Shown: piece after piece, positions 1 through 10,898 of the stretch
Layout: the number at the start of each line of letters is the position of its first letter
Numbering within the stretch: position 1 is the first letter of the stretch
NCBI RefSeq assembly: GCF_030269925.1
Contig: NC_085121.1
Span: 6,279,501 to 6,343,500 of the forward strand
From: Bombyx mori
Taxonomy: Eukaryota > Arthropoda > Insecta > Lepidoptera > Bombycidae
DNA: 64,000 bases
Direction of reading: 5' to 3'
Program-made: the position numbers and the translations under genes
The notes under the pieces: model-generated
The model's input: the letters and a program-made list of their open reading frames with translations, nothing else
Told to the model about the DNA's origin: nothing
Databases searched by the model: none

Positions 1-60
1 ACCCGTGCGCTCACCTACCCGTTCAGGCGTAGCTGGAATAGCCCCTTAGGCCAATAAGTA
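1..60 (+). mobile_element. Jockey-clade LINE 3' UTR fragment (family 1-like)
   Basis: The first 60 bases match the terminal 3' UTR of the jockey element at 52.5-54.2 kb: a 'gctcacctac' block followed by 'ctggaatagcccctta', the variant of 'ctgaaatagcctctcaagg'. The element enters from outside the window, and the poly(A) tail has been lost. Confidence 0.55.
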
Positions 61-339
61 TAGTCACCGTACTCGTCGATCGAGATACTTAACTACACAT
101 AGAAAGTCACAGGGATATTTATCTCGGTTTCCTCGATTTGTCAAAAGCTTCCAACTCGGTGAAATGTCATTTTGTATAATACATTATTTGATTGAAGTAG
201 GTATATCGGAATAAATCGAACTAAATGGACTAAGTAAAGGTATATCTGATTAATATCAATTAAAGTGTATGGCCTGCATCAGAACGGTCTAACTCTAACG
301 TCTTCAGGCTTGGTCAACTTTTGTGTGAACAAATTAAAT

Positions 340-450
340 TTTTTGCCCTTGTAGGTAGACGAGCATACAGCCCACCTGATGGTGAGTGGTTACCGTCACC
401 CATGGACTTCAGCAATGCCAGGGGCAGAGCCAAGCCGCTGCCTACAGTAA
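340..450 (-). mobile_element. Non-LTR 3' tail, 'second tail' family
   Basis: Read on the minus strand this is a 3' terminus ending in 'cgtctacctacaagggca' and an A-rich tail. The same block recurs on the plus strand at 26750-26864 with a clear poly(A). It resembles the 3' ends of silkworm LINEs (possibly BMC1-like), but the family name is an inference. No coding part is attached. Confidence 0.5.
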
Positions 451-1004
451 ATAACCTTAACTATGCAAACGACATGGTGCTGCTGGCACTCTCTATTAAG
501 GCTCTTAGAATCCTGGTTGGTATTTGTTGAGTGGTTGGCCACCGAGCACTTCCTCAAGTACAACTCTAATTATTCAAACCTGTTTATATTCCAACCTGGA
601 TATTTAAAACCAGCTACAACGCCTCCTATTGTACTAGAATTGATTGTAGAAAGGATACTGAAGGATGACATAGAGTATAGGACGCAACGGTGAAAGCCAA
701 CGATTGCACATGTACAAGAAAAACAGCATTGTTTGAATCTTACTGTAAATTTTTCTACTCATGCAACTTGTGAGTTAGACAAACGTAGCGCGCGAAGTCT
801 CGCGTCTGCAATATATGCTTACACAATACTTTTGCGACTGCCGCCGATACTGCAGTGCGTCGCACACTTTCCTAAGGGCACAAGTGAATGTACTTTGAGC
901 TATTATGCGTACAGCGTATCAATATTGTTAGTGTACATTCAACTACGGGTTGGTTAGTTTTAAAAACCTAACATTCTAATAATGCTGTCCATTTTTTTCT
1001 TTTT
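451..1004. other. No gene recognised
   Basis: AT-rich sequence with a locally GC-richer patch near 780-860. A 74-codon frame on the plus strand here (733-957) has no recognisable motif and is not called. A minus-strand reading from an acceptor-like 'cccttag' near 884 was considered as the missing last exon of the neighbouring sulfotransferase but does not resemble the family. Confidence 0.4.
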
Positions 1005-1270
1005 TCTTTCCCTACCTGTTCGCTCATAGCCTAAGGGGCTATTCCAGCTATGCTCGAGCGTGTAGGTGAGCTCACGGGTTCAACCTGAGAGAATTTGCTA
1101 AAACTAGCCCTAGCAAGAGCAGGAAGTATTTCTTAGAATCGATTAGATTAGATTCGAATTAGATCGAAACCGCGACCCACTGAGAAGATCCGGCGACTCT
1201 TTGTCTATGGGTTAGTTCGCTCGTCGAACCCTTCGTCGTAATCGACGAGAGCGACGAGGACGCTTTCCAA
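1005..1270 (-). mobile_element. Decayed jockey family 1 LINE 3' end
   Basis: On the minus strand it carries the jockey family 1 C-terminal coding remnant and 3' UTR: 'gaactaacccatagacaaa', 'cgcggtttcgat', 'ctgctcttgctagggc' and a T-rich block at 985-1015 (its A tail). It is 5' truncated and mutated. It lies downstream of the sulfotransferase exons in the same orientation. Confidence 0.65.
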
Positions 1271-1478
1271 CATTCTGCCCCGAACAAATTAGGCCAGGAA
1301 AAGGACATTTTCAAAAAAACTATTAAATTTCACTAACATATTTTAAAGTTTTCGTTGTTACTATTTATGGATGTCTGAAAAAAAAACCTAACTAATATTT
1401 CGTTGAACCAAATTCTAGTTAATCAGCCAATGTTCAGCTTTTTAATTTTATTAATCATTATTTTTATGTTTTGCTTAC

Positions 1479-3696
1479 CTGTATTTGATCAGCATATTCA
1501 AAATCCAATATATTCTTCCACCGAAAAGGCACTTCACGGGATACTCTAAAAGTGGAGCTTACTCCGCTCACTTCTGTGTTGGTGTGAGAGTTTAGATACT
1601 CATCAACAGCTTGCATGTGACTCAGTCTTAGGAACTTTAATAATTTGTGCGTGGTACTATTTAGATTCAGGGCCAAGTCTTCATAGCGTAGCACCCTGAT
1701 AAATAAAGGAATTCAATTGGACCAATAAATGAACTAGAACAGTAACTAAATTGCAACTGCAGCATACACTTTTCTTTTCTTCTTGATTTTTAATTGAACT
1801 ACTATCTTGTATTGTTAAAATCTGATTCAAAACTATAATATTAAAACATACTACACCGCAACATACCTGCTATATCTTTATCTGTCTAGAATTTCGGGTA
1901 ATTAAACGGTTGTCTCGAAGAGATTGCTTTTAGCGATAAGACCGCCTATTGTACAAATGTATCTGGTTGTTGACTGTTTTCTGATGTTAATTGTGTTTTG
2001 GTGTGCAAAAAAGTATTATTATTATTATTACTTACATAAGTTTATCAGGGTAAAGCTTGAGCAATCGGCTCGCAGCCACATAATCACTTATCATGTCTGC
2101 ACAGAGGAGCTCAGGATTCGAACAATCTGGTGAAGGGTGACAGAAATCACGATGCAATCTTGACTGTAGGACACCACGAGGATCTCGGATTAAAAACACA
2201 ACTTTTGCATTAAGCCTGTAACAATTTATTTTCTAAATATGCTGTCACTATAATGGCTGGGAAATTTAATTTTTTCACTTATTTTACCATAAACCAAAAA
2301 AAATTAAGCAAATTGGTCCAATATAATTTACCTAAAACTTGAAATATGATCAGTATGATTTCATGTTATTGATGTCAATAGTTTTAACAATTTTTATCAA
2401 TAAAGAATTCATACTTGTATCATATTGAACATGGGATTCACAAGTTAGTACAAGCTCACTAATAGTAGTAGTAAATAATTATTTATTCATTAGGAGCAAC
2501 TTGGATTCACAGACCATATTCATTAGCATAACGACAACTCCTTACCACAATACAACATTCATTTTCAAGGATTAAAAAGTTATCTTCACTGAAATTAGCA
2601 TTTATCAGATATTTTTAAATCAATAAAATAATAGACTTTAATTATACAAGATCTTTTTAATAATGTTTATCTGTTTGGTAAGCTAGAAATTAAAGCAACA
2701 CAGAATACTAAACCTAATAGAATAACTTTTTTCTTACCATTATATTTTATGAAGTTGAACTTTCTTGAAAAATATATTACATAAAAACAAATATATATTT
2801 TAAATAGAATGAAAATTACAAGTAGTAAGTAGTAATTAAAAATACAAGGAGAAAATAACTTGCTAATTATTTTATTGTGACATATTTTGGCTTTGGAAGT
2901 GTAATATAGAATTATAACTTATTCATCAAATACAAAATTAAATAAATTATATTATATAGAAAATTACTCACTCTTTATCTTCCAACAATTCCTGAACAAG
3001 ACGCAATCTAAGGCGAACAACTTTCATACTTTGAAATGGAAATAATTTGCAAAATTTTGACATAAAATCAGAATCAAAACAAAGTTCCTTCTTATATTTA
3101 CAATGGTCCCATAATCTGGTGTTATGACTGAACTGATGGTTATGTCCTCGTCCGTAATCTAAAAAATCATCCATCTCTTCAAAGTTACACTTGAGCATGT
3201 CTTTTATTGAATTCAAAACGGTTTCTGCTAGCGGAGATCCTCTGATTTGTATAATGCCATAATTCAGAAAAGGTTCATAATGGTAATATGTACCAGGAAT
3301 AGCATTAATCACCTCACCCAGGAATGTAGAACCAGATCTCCAAGAAGATATTATGATACTTCTCAATGGACGACCACCGGTTTCTATAATTAAGTCATCT
3401 AATTTTTTAACTCCAGAATAAGTAAAGTTATAGTTCCACAATTCAAATTGAATTTTAGCTCGTGTTTTTTCTAATATTTTTTCTATATTCGGTGTTCCAT
3501 CGTAAGAATTCGTAGGTACCGGCTGTGATTCAGTATCCTCTCCATCATCAACTTTAAAAAAATTCTTTATATTCCTTCGACTCTCGGATATAGGACGGTA
3601 ATTTGTGTTATCTGTATATCGACTTCCAGCAAGAATCAGAAGAACACTGAGACCGAATGCGAAACATATTGAATAAAAATTAACACGTCGAAACAT
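1479..3696 (-). CDS. Carbohydrate sulfotransferase (GlcNAc 6-O / CHST family), 3' end off window
   Basis: Golgi type II sulfotransferase that moves sulfate from PAPS to a sugar hydroxyl on glycans. Three minus-strand exons join in phase: 3696-2972, 2215-2036 and 1695-1479, about 374 codons. Introns show GTGAGT...TTACAG and GTAAGT...TTATCAG. The start chosen is the ATG at 3696, which gives a short basic N-terminus and one membrane anchor at about residues 8-24; an in-frame ATG 27 codons upstream looks unlikely. The 5'-phosphosulfate loop is SSWRSGSTFLGE (about 117-128) and the 3'-phosphate site is VVFLIRDPRGVLQSR (about 247-261), opening exon 2. Exon 3 has LRYEDLA and a family-like VPFRW. It ends at a donor (CAG|GTAAGC), so a final exon encoding the last 20-40 residues is missing, probably beyond position 1. 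Membership of the CHST1/3/5/7 group is clear; the exact acceptor sugar is not. Confidence 0.9.
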
Positions 3697-4578
3697 CACG
3701 TTACTTAGTAATTTAATATATTGAAAAATTGTAAGGATGGAAATTATTTTATTAACACCAGCACTATATAAGATCACTCACAAGCATATTTTTAAAAGTT
3801 TTATTTAAATTTTATTGGAGTCATAATGCTAGCCCTCTGTTTCCGCGGAAACACCGCATTGCACCCTCATCTCTTCATCACGACCACTCAATTGAAGTTT
3901 GCAACATGCAATGACATTCGGTTGTCATGAAACTTTGAAGCTTTTTTAAGCCTTGGCAGAGGGTTTTACAAAAAGAAAAAACGAATTTAATTAAGTTTCA
4001 AGTTAAAAATAAATTATTTAAATATGATGAAGAACTACTACGCACTATACTTAATAGATTTTCACAAACTATATTAGTGCTATACGTTCGTAACCCAGCA
4101 CACGTGCAGCGCGTTGTACTCAGTCGATAACAACTGAACAACAGTCAGGAGGGAAAGCTATTTCGATCAAATATACTATGCAATTTCAAATGTAATTCAA
4201 ATAAGAAAACGAAGCTACTTATTCGTTTACAAAGTTTGAATGCCACATGAATTGTTGTTACTCACTGTTTCCTGTCGATCTTTTTATACTGCAGTACCTA
4301 CCTGGGTACTTATAATCTTATTTTTTAAGTTTATTATCATAGAAGTATATTATTATGTTAAACATTTACATCGATAAGATTTGAGAGGTGGATAATTTTA
4401 CCTGCAAGTACCTTTATCCGCAGTAACAGTTTTTTTTAAATGAGTATATTGTACAAAGACTGTTGCATCTATTATTTTTGGGATTTTACTCCTTGATGAC
4501 AGCTTTAGTTTTGAATGCATTTTTTTAAATGTTTTCCTATTAAAAAAATATAAAGTTCCCATAAGTGTGCCTATTGTC
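3697..4578. other. Upstream region of sulfotransferase; no other gene
   Basis: AT-rich, no coding signal. On the minus strand 'TTCAGTT' near 4132-4138 resembles an arthropod initiator and sits in a less AT-rich patch with 'gcgcgttgtac', so the sulfotransferase transcript might start here. This is a guess from motif and position only. Confidence 0.25.
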
Positions 4579-5004
4579 TATTGCTTATATAGGTGTACGA
4601 GCTCACAGCCCACCTGGTGTTAAGTGGTTACTGGAGCCCATAGACATCTACAACGTAAATGCGCCACCCACCTTGAGATATAAGTTCTAGTCTCAGTATA
4701 GTTACAACGGCTGCCCCACCCTTCAAACCGAAACGCATTATTGCTTCACAGCAGAAATAGGTGGTGGTCCTACCCGTGCGGACTCATAAGAGGTCCTACC
4801 ACCAGTAATTAATTACGCAAATTATAATTTTGCGGGTTTAATTTTTATTACATACACGATGTTATTCCTTCACCATGGAAGTCAATCGTGAACATTTGTT
4901 GAGTACGTATTTCATTAGGAAAATTGGTACCCGCCTGCGGGATTCGAACACCGGTGCATCGCTCGATACGAATGCACCGAACGTCTTAGCCTTTAGGCCA
5001 CGAC
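4579..5004 (-). mobile_element. Bm1 SINE, near full length
   Basis: Complete tRNA-derived SINE on the minus strand. The tRNA-like head lies at the right end, with A box 'TGGCCTAAAGG' and B box 'GTGTTCGAATCCC' that would recruit RNA polymerase III. The body ends at the left with the 'GAGCTCGT...AAGCAATA' tail shared by all copies in the window. The body is slightly diverged and there is no long A tail. Confidence 0.85.
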
Positions 5005-6181
5005 TTCACTATAAATATACTTTGTTTGTAATTAAACCTTTAAGCTCGCTTTTTCTGTGTCAAGTGACCCGGTTAAGGTTGTAACATCATAAATAACGAG
5101 GAAATGCAGTTGTAGTGAAGTTTGAAATATAGATATATAATTTTTTAAATATCACTCTACTCCCTCAAACTGCAGTCTGTACTGAAAGTACTTTTAGGCA
5201 CAAAACGTTGAAAACGACAATTCGTAGGTATGCCCCTCGTTTCCTTATCGAAAAACCGAGAGGTTAAGCTTACGCTGATAAGTTTTCTGTTTAACTATAA
5301 CTTTAAATATGTTTGCTGCACGTCTCACAACGACAGCATAAATTAACAATTTCGTAATTTTTTAAGGTTCATTATTTCTATAATGTATGAAAGAAAGAAG
5401 CCTTACGTATATAATTTATATTAAAATAACTCAATCGGAGGGAAATATTGATCTCGGGAGTAAACAGGAAAATACAGTTTGTATTGACTAAAGGCAATAA
5501 AAAAATGTTTGTTTAAATTTTAAAGTTACCTATTGAACGCGTCTGGGTTCAGCTGTGTTATATAACTTTAAATACTATTTATAGTCATTACGAGAAGAAA
5601 TAATAGAGAGTTCTAAAAGTATCAGTTCAGATAAAAACTCGAATAGCGTCTAAAAGTAGGATATAAAAGTTTTAGATTTTTAACATAATTAACTAGTAAT
5701 AGAACACAGACTCTAAATTTTCTAGAAAATGAACGGATGTGCACGACAGTGAAATGTTTCAAAATACCAAAAATCCGCTAATACCATTTTACCACCAAAT
5801 TAACATTAAAACTTCAAAAATATTTATAAAATCATATTGTTACAGAACAGAAATAATTGCTTAAAAAATAGCTTGAGCAAATGATGGAAATTAACAAAAT
5901 CGATTAAAATTGATCAAAGACTCAACCACAATTACCAAATCATTCGTAACGTGTGTGTACCTAGGTATATTGTGAATTCGCATCACCAGTGCATTTTAAA
6001 CAAATCGAACAGCAACCAACTTAACTAATTTTAATTGACGCCAAAACTGACAAACAACTTTATCTTACGAATATCAAATTTAATGTAGTTATTTTTGTTT
6101 GGTGTATATCCAATGTAACGCTTCGTGTTCCTCCTTTACTACGAGTTAATTAAATTATAATTCATCGTGTATCATCGTAAT
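5005..6181. other. AT-rich intergenic stretch; nothing recognised
   Basis: No frame with protein-like composition, no repeat family recognised and no RNA gene seen. It separates the sulfotransferase from the 3' end of the ATP synthase subunit g gene. Confidence 0.4.
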
Positions 6182-6187
6182 TTTATT
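6182..6187 (-). terminator. Poly(A) signal of ATP synthase subunit g gene
   Basis: AATAAA on the minus strand about 135 bases past the stop codon of the subunit g gene, followed by AT-rich DNA. No other AATAAA lies between the stop and this site. Confidence 0.6.
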
Positions 6188-6322
6188 AATAAAAAATCAA
6201 AATAATATATGCAAAATTTAACAAGCACACCAAAAGCCACTTCTGTTTTTTTCTCAGTAAGTAATATATAATATACCGATGCAGCATTATGATCTGTACA
6301 AACTTGTACGATTGAAATAGTT

Positions 6323-8310
6323 TCAAACTTGATAGCCAACGATGTGAAATTTCCCAATCGTTTCGCCCAAGAAGAACCATAGGCCGATTTCCGTACTAAT
6401 CAAGAAGAGAAGCCACGCTTGTTTGACTGTCAGGTGTTTGTAGCAGCCAGATTTCATGAATTCTTGAAATAATTTCAAATCTTCTTTAAGTTTCTAAAAA
6501 AATACATCACATCACTTAAAACAGAAGAATATATTCTCTTTAGTTTAGCCTTATAAGCCTTATAAATAATTAAAACTACTTTTACAACGTTCTTGTGCCC
6601 AAAACTAAAAATATTCGCAACGTCCGAAAATAACAAAAAACGCGAGATTAAATCGTAAAAATAGTTGTGATTACAGAAGAACTAATTTCATGTTCTTATT
6701 CTAATTTATTTACGGCCATTTCCTCTGAGCTTGATGGTGGTGCCATTTCCAGGGTGTAAAAACCTTTCGCGGTCTTCATTTTCTCAGCAAGTTTTGATCT
6801 TTTTGCGTTTTCGATTTGCTCTATGAAAAAAAAATATGAAAGTTTTATGGGATATTTTTGAGCTCCTGTAACCTTTTTAGCTGACTTAAAAAAATGAGGA
6901 GGTTCTCAATTCGACTGTACGTTTTTTCTTTTTATATTTGTTACCTCATAACTTTTGACTGGGTGAATCGATTTTGATGATTATTTTTTTATTAGAAAGC
7001 TGACGCTTTGCGTATGGTTCTTTTTCAATTTAGTTCAGCTCTGATAATGGTATCCATTATAAGTCTTAAATTTGCCTTAAGTATGTGCGCGACAAATAGA
7101 TGAATAACTTAATAACTCAATATCACACCAACCGATTTCGATGATTATTGTTTTTAGTGTATATTAATTTGTTTTGGAATATCTTTTTTTTTCAATTTGT
7201 AGTCGATTTTTGTTAAAGCATGTCTATTTACAATTATTACAGTCAACACCTGACAGTTAATTCTGTTGCTCCTTTGATCCAATACAAAAAACACCTGCCC
7301 AATTAAATTACATGATTTTGCTTTTAACCAAATAGCGTTAGTGACTTTGCATAACAAATAAAATTGATAATTTTATTGATAAAGCTAGTTGTTTTAATTA
7401 ACTATTGCTGTTCAAAAAATCTTTAACATCTACAAGGTTCCTTTGAAATATTTTATCAGAATTTGTTGTTTCAAAATTGTCGGCTTTCGGCTCTACTGCA
7501 GAACGATGACGATACAATCTTGAAATAATATTTATAATTATTACTCACATGCTTTGTGTCGGTACTTTAAAACGATAGCAATACTTACTTGTGGTAGGAC
7601 CTCTTTTGAGTCCGCGCGGGTAGGTACCACCACCCTGCCTATTTCTGCCGTGAAGCAGTAATGCGTTTCGGTTTGAAGGGTGGGGCAGCCGTTGTAATAA
7701 TGAAACCTTAATACTGAAACCTTAGAACTTATATCTCAAGGTGTGTGGCGTATTTACGTTGTGGATGTCTATGGGCACCAGTAACCACTTAACACCAGGT
7801 GGGCTGTGAGCTCGTCCACCCATCTAAGCAATAAAAATAACAAGATTAATTAATTGTCTCTAAGTACGTTACATACACTTTTCGTAAAAACCGTTTAGCT
7901 AAACTGTGTAGGATATTTTGTTCCGTGAAACTTTAGGGGACAAAGGGTTGGATAGTCTAGACTTAGAGTGTTTATTCTACAGTAGTCTAGACAGTATCAA
8001 AAGTCCAGACAACTATGAATAGCCTAGCAATAATAAAAAAAGAAGTATAATTTGTACTTACTTTAAAAAAATATACTTAAGAGCCAGTGTATTATTTTTC
8101 CTAAGGTCCATTCGTTGACGTGTTAGGCACATCATAATTATGAACCATTATTTATTTGAATAAATACTATATAAATTTTATTGTATATTGTAACTACGGC
8201 AATACAAAAAGATCTTTAGATTTAAATAAATAAATGCGATTATATAATGTAATGAATTAAGTTTTACCTTGCAACAAATCCTTTATTTTTTCTTTGCTTT
8301 TGAGTGGCAT
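6323..8310 (-). CDS. ATP synthase subunit g, mitochondrial (divergent copy)
   Basis: Subunit g is a small Fo-sector membrane protein of mitochondrial ATP synthase that helps hold enzyme dimers together. Three exons: 8310-8268, 6820-6714 and 6493-6323. Joins are exact: exon 1 ends phase 1 (CAA G|GTAAAA), exon 2 begins AG to give GAG, ends phase 0 (GCC|GTAAAT), and exon 3 opens AAA after TTTTTTTAG. The product is about 106 residues; the family is usually near 100. The C-terminal exon is diagnostic: HLTVKQAW (family LTVKEA), a membrane helix, then FFLGETIGKFHIVGYQV, which keeps the GxxxG dimer motif and the terminal 'GY.V'. Exon 2 carries LEMAPP, matching family VELVPP. The N-terminus is lysine-rich and unlike usual copies. 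An out-of-frame ATG lies 16 bases upstream. Intron 1 holds an antisense Bm1. No disabling change is seen, so it is probably a functional paralogue. Confidence 0.88.
7582..8063 (+). mobile_element. 5'-truncated Bm1 SINE plus duplicated flank, in intron 1 of subunit g
   Basis: Bm1 body from about 7591 to 7839 lacks the tRNA head. It is followed by about 187 bases (7840-8026) that recur directly after another Bm1 at 56366-56551, then an A-rich tract. A 9-base direct repeat TACTTACTT lies at 7582-7590 and 8055-8063, as if SINE and flank were inserted together. It is antisense to the host gene. Confidence 0.7.
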
Positions 8311-9253
8311 ATTTACTTCTGTCCATTGTTGGAACAACGATATTTTGCTGCCTACGGATTTATGATTTATTTTTCTTAATTAAATAAATAGGCCTACATT
8401 TGGCCCAACTTGGAATTGAAAATTGTGTGATGCTATTAACACAAAATGAAGACTGATATTCTGCTTATATAAATTTGTTAGAAATTAAACAAGTGTTTTT
8501 TAATTGTTCTAAGCGTGAACACGGCTCAAAGTAATTACAGTGCGTATGTCATCACCCACATTGAGGTCTTGAAGACCACTTGAGGTCGAAGTCATAATCG
8601 GATTGTATACAATTTGTCGCCCCTTTCAGACGGAACGAAGGCGCGGGTCTGCATCACCACCGCAGAGAGCGTAATGATACATAATTGTATTTCTAAATAT
8701 TGTTTAAAAGTTCGATTCGAAAGTCGAAGTCGACAATCCTTTATCGTGTAATAAAAATCGATAGGCCGATAAACCGATTCCATAGGCATTTCTTTAGAAA
8801 AATTGGTACCGTCTTATCCTTTCTTCATAATGGCAATTAAGTTAGGACGCTATGCAATTTTTTTGGTGTTTACTTTAAATGTGAATTTAAAAGATCCAGT
8901 GACTTACGAAATAAATTACCAGCGAGCTTAACAACGTTTACGCCTGCAGCCATATCTATTAAGTTCCGTTATCTTTACGAGTGAATGATTGCTTGTAATT
9001 AACACACCAGTAGAAGAATTATTTATGTATGTGCATATAAAATACACGAAGCACTAGATAAGTACGGGATGCGCATGTGCTTCAGATATTCATAAAATCA
9101 TTCTAATTTAAAGTTTGACATTACGTCGTTTGATGCGTCTATGCGCGTATAAACAAATTCGATTTCAAAGAGTTTCGTTACCTTAAATAGTACCAAGAAA
9201 ACAATTTATTTGAAAAATACGTGGATATTTGTGCATTTGGAAATTTCAAGTAA
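8311..9253. other. Upstream region of subunit g gene; no other gene
   Basis: Includes the presumed 5' UTR and promoter of the subunit g gene, though no core promoter element could be fixed. An upstream ATG at 8326-8324 opens an overlapping frame. The remainder is AT-rich. A 65-codon minus-strand frame near 8592-8789 shows no known motif. Confidence 0.3.
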
Positions 9254-9456
9254 GTTGGTGTAGTCACTGGTGGTACGACATCTTGTGAGTCCGCATGGGT
9301 ACCTAAGTACCATCACCCTGCCTACTTCTGTCGTGACCTTGGAACTCATAATTCAAGTTGGGTGGCGTTATTTACATTGTAGATGTCTATGGGCTTCGGT
9401 AACCACCTAACACCTGGTGGGCCGTATGCTCGTCTACCCATCTAAGCAAAAAAATA
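9254..9456 (+). mobile_element. Bm1 SINE, old 5'-truncated copy
   Basis: Starts at 'actggtggtacgacatc' and ends 'cgtctacccatctaagcaaaaaaa'. It carries many substitutions and a deletion across the 'gcagtaatgcgtttcgg' block, so it is an older copy than those at 15.8 or 61.2 kb. Confidence 0.8.
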
Positions 9457-9589
9457 ATTAAAGAGAACCCCTAGATGCAATGCATTAGAAAACATCCATC
9501 CACTCATTTATCTAAAATGACTATTTTTCTAATTTCACGAATTCTTACTTAGTATTTTTAGTCATAGCAAGCTGGTGTAATTACTCTTG

Positions 9590-10249
9590 TTTCCACACCC
9601 CCGATCATCCCCTTCAGCCAACCAATACTCTGGGCTAGGAAGGTCAAGTACCTGGGAGTCACCCTGGATGCATCGATGACATTCCGCCCGCATATAAAAA
9701 CAGTCAGCAACCGCGCCGCGTTTAGTATCGGCCGACTTTATCCTATGATCTATAAGCCGTGTAAAATGTCCCTTCAGAACAAGATGACACTTTACAAAAC
9801 CTGCATACGGCCTGCATAGTGTGGTGTTCGCTCACGCAGCCCGCACGCAATCCCTATAATCCCGCTTTTGCAGGTTAGCCGTAGTTCGTGAGGAACGTTG
9901 ACCTACACGATGACCTGGGCTTCGAATCAATCCGGAAATACATGAAGTTAGCGTCGGAACGGTACTTCGATAAGGCTATGCGTCATAATAATCACCTTAT
10001 CGTTGCCACCGCTGACTGCTCTACGAATCCTGATCAAGCAGGAGCTAGTCACCGTCGACGCCCTAAGCACGTCCTTACGGATTCATCAGATCCAATAACT
10101 TTTACATTAGACGCCTTCAGCTCTAACACTAGGAGCAGGCTTCGGGGGGGCCGGTAATCGTACTCGTAGAGTCGACAAAGCCTTTGCTCGCCCGCCTGTC
10201 CTGGTGAAACCGGAAAGGCCTCCGGACCACTTCAAGCATTAAAAAAAAA
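9590..10249 (+). pseudogene. Jockey family 2 LINE fragment, defective
   Basis: C-terminal part of a reverse transcriptase protein plus 3' UTR and A tail. Recognisable blocks are KYLGVTLD (about 9646-9670), then after deletions RNVDLHDDLG and RRRPKHVLTD (about 9890-10080). Compared with the copy at 44.8-45.5 kb, two internal segments around 9805-9860 are missing, breaking the frame. The tail 'tcctggtgaaaccggaaagg' followed by nine A residues marks the 3' end. Not functional. Confidence 0.8.
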
Positions 10250-10779
10250 CTTTAATTTCCATGTCCCTAACTGTATTCGGTTTTAGTGTTCTCATTCACA
10301 TTCAGCTTAGATACTCATATATTACTACTAGCCTTTAAGCTGGTGGTTTCCCATTAACGTTACTTGTAGGAAATACATATATAATAAAAATACAAATATA
10401 ATAAATTTACTGCAGACCGAAAAGTTCCTTAAAATATAGTCGTGTAAAGTATTTTAAATTTGATGAAACGACTCGCGCACTACCGTTTGTAGTCTGTCGG
10501 TTCTATACAAAAACTTTCACTGAAACGTTATCAAGAACTCCTCAAAGTTTTAAGTTAATTGAATAAACAATATATATATTTCCTTTATTTATTTATTTAT
10601 TGTGGTAGACTTTTAACCGGTCTCAAAAGCGATACAAGACGTTAAAGCTTAATAAAAATGCTCTTTTTTACAAATAGCAATATTATCTAGCGATAAGAAA
10701 ATGTTACTTTGCCAGGGGCTTTATTCGTTTAAATTAACATAATTAAAACAAGGAAATAAATGATAATCGGAAGTTAGGG
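10250..10779. other. AT-rich spacer; nothing recognised
   Basis: No coding signal or repeat recognised between the LINE tail and the 3' end of the lysine-rich gene. Confidence 0.35.
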
Positions 10780-10785
10780 TTTATT
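10780..10785 (-). terminator. Poly(A) signal of lysine-rich gene
   Basis: AATAAA on the minus strand about 115 bases beyond the stop codon of the lysine-rich terminal exon, which supports that exon as a true 3' end. Confidence 0.5.
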
Positions 10786-10898
10786 TTAATATAAAATATT
10801 TTTGGTCATTAATTTAGATCGATGTTGCTGATAGACCAGCTTGTATTAAATGATTACCGAAATCCAAATACACCAACCACTACGGTTATAAAGATCAG

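Noticed and set aside
775..884. Minus-strand frame after an acceptor-like CCCTTAG as the missing last exon of the sulfotransferase
   Set aside because: Phase 0 fits and a stop follows, but the peptide does not resemble the family C-terminus, and the match rests only on a weak acceptor.
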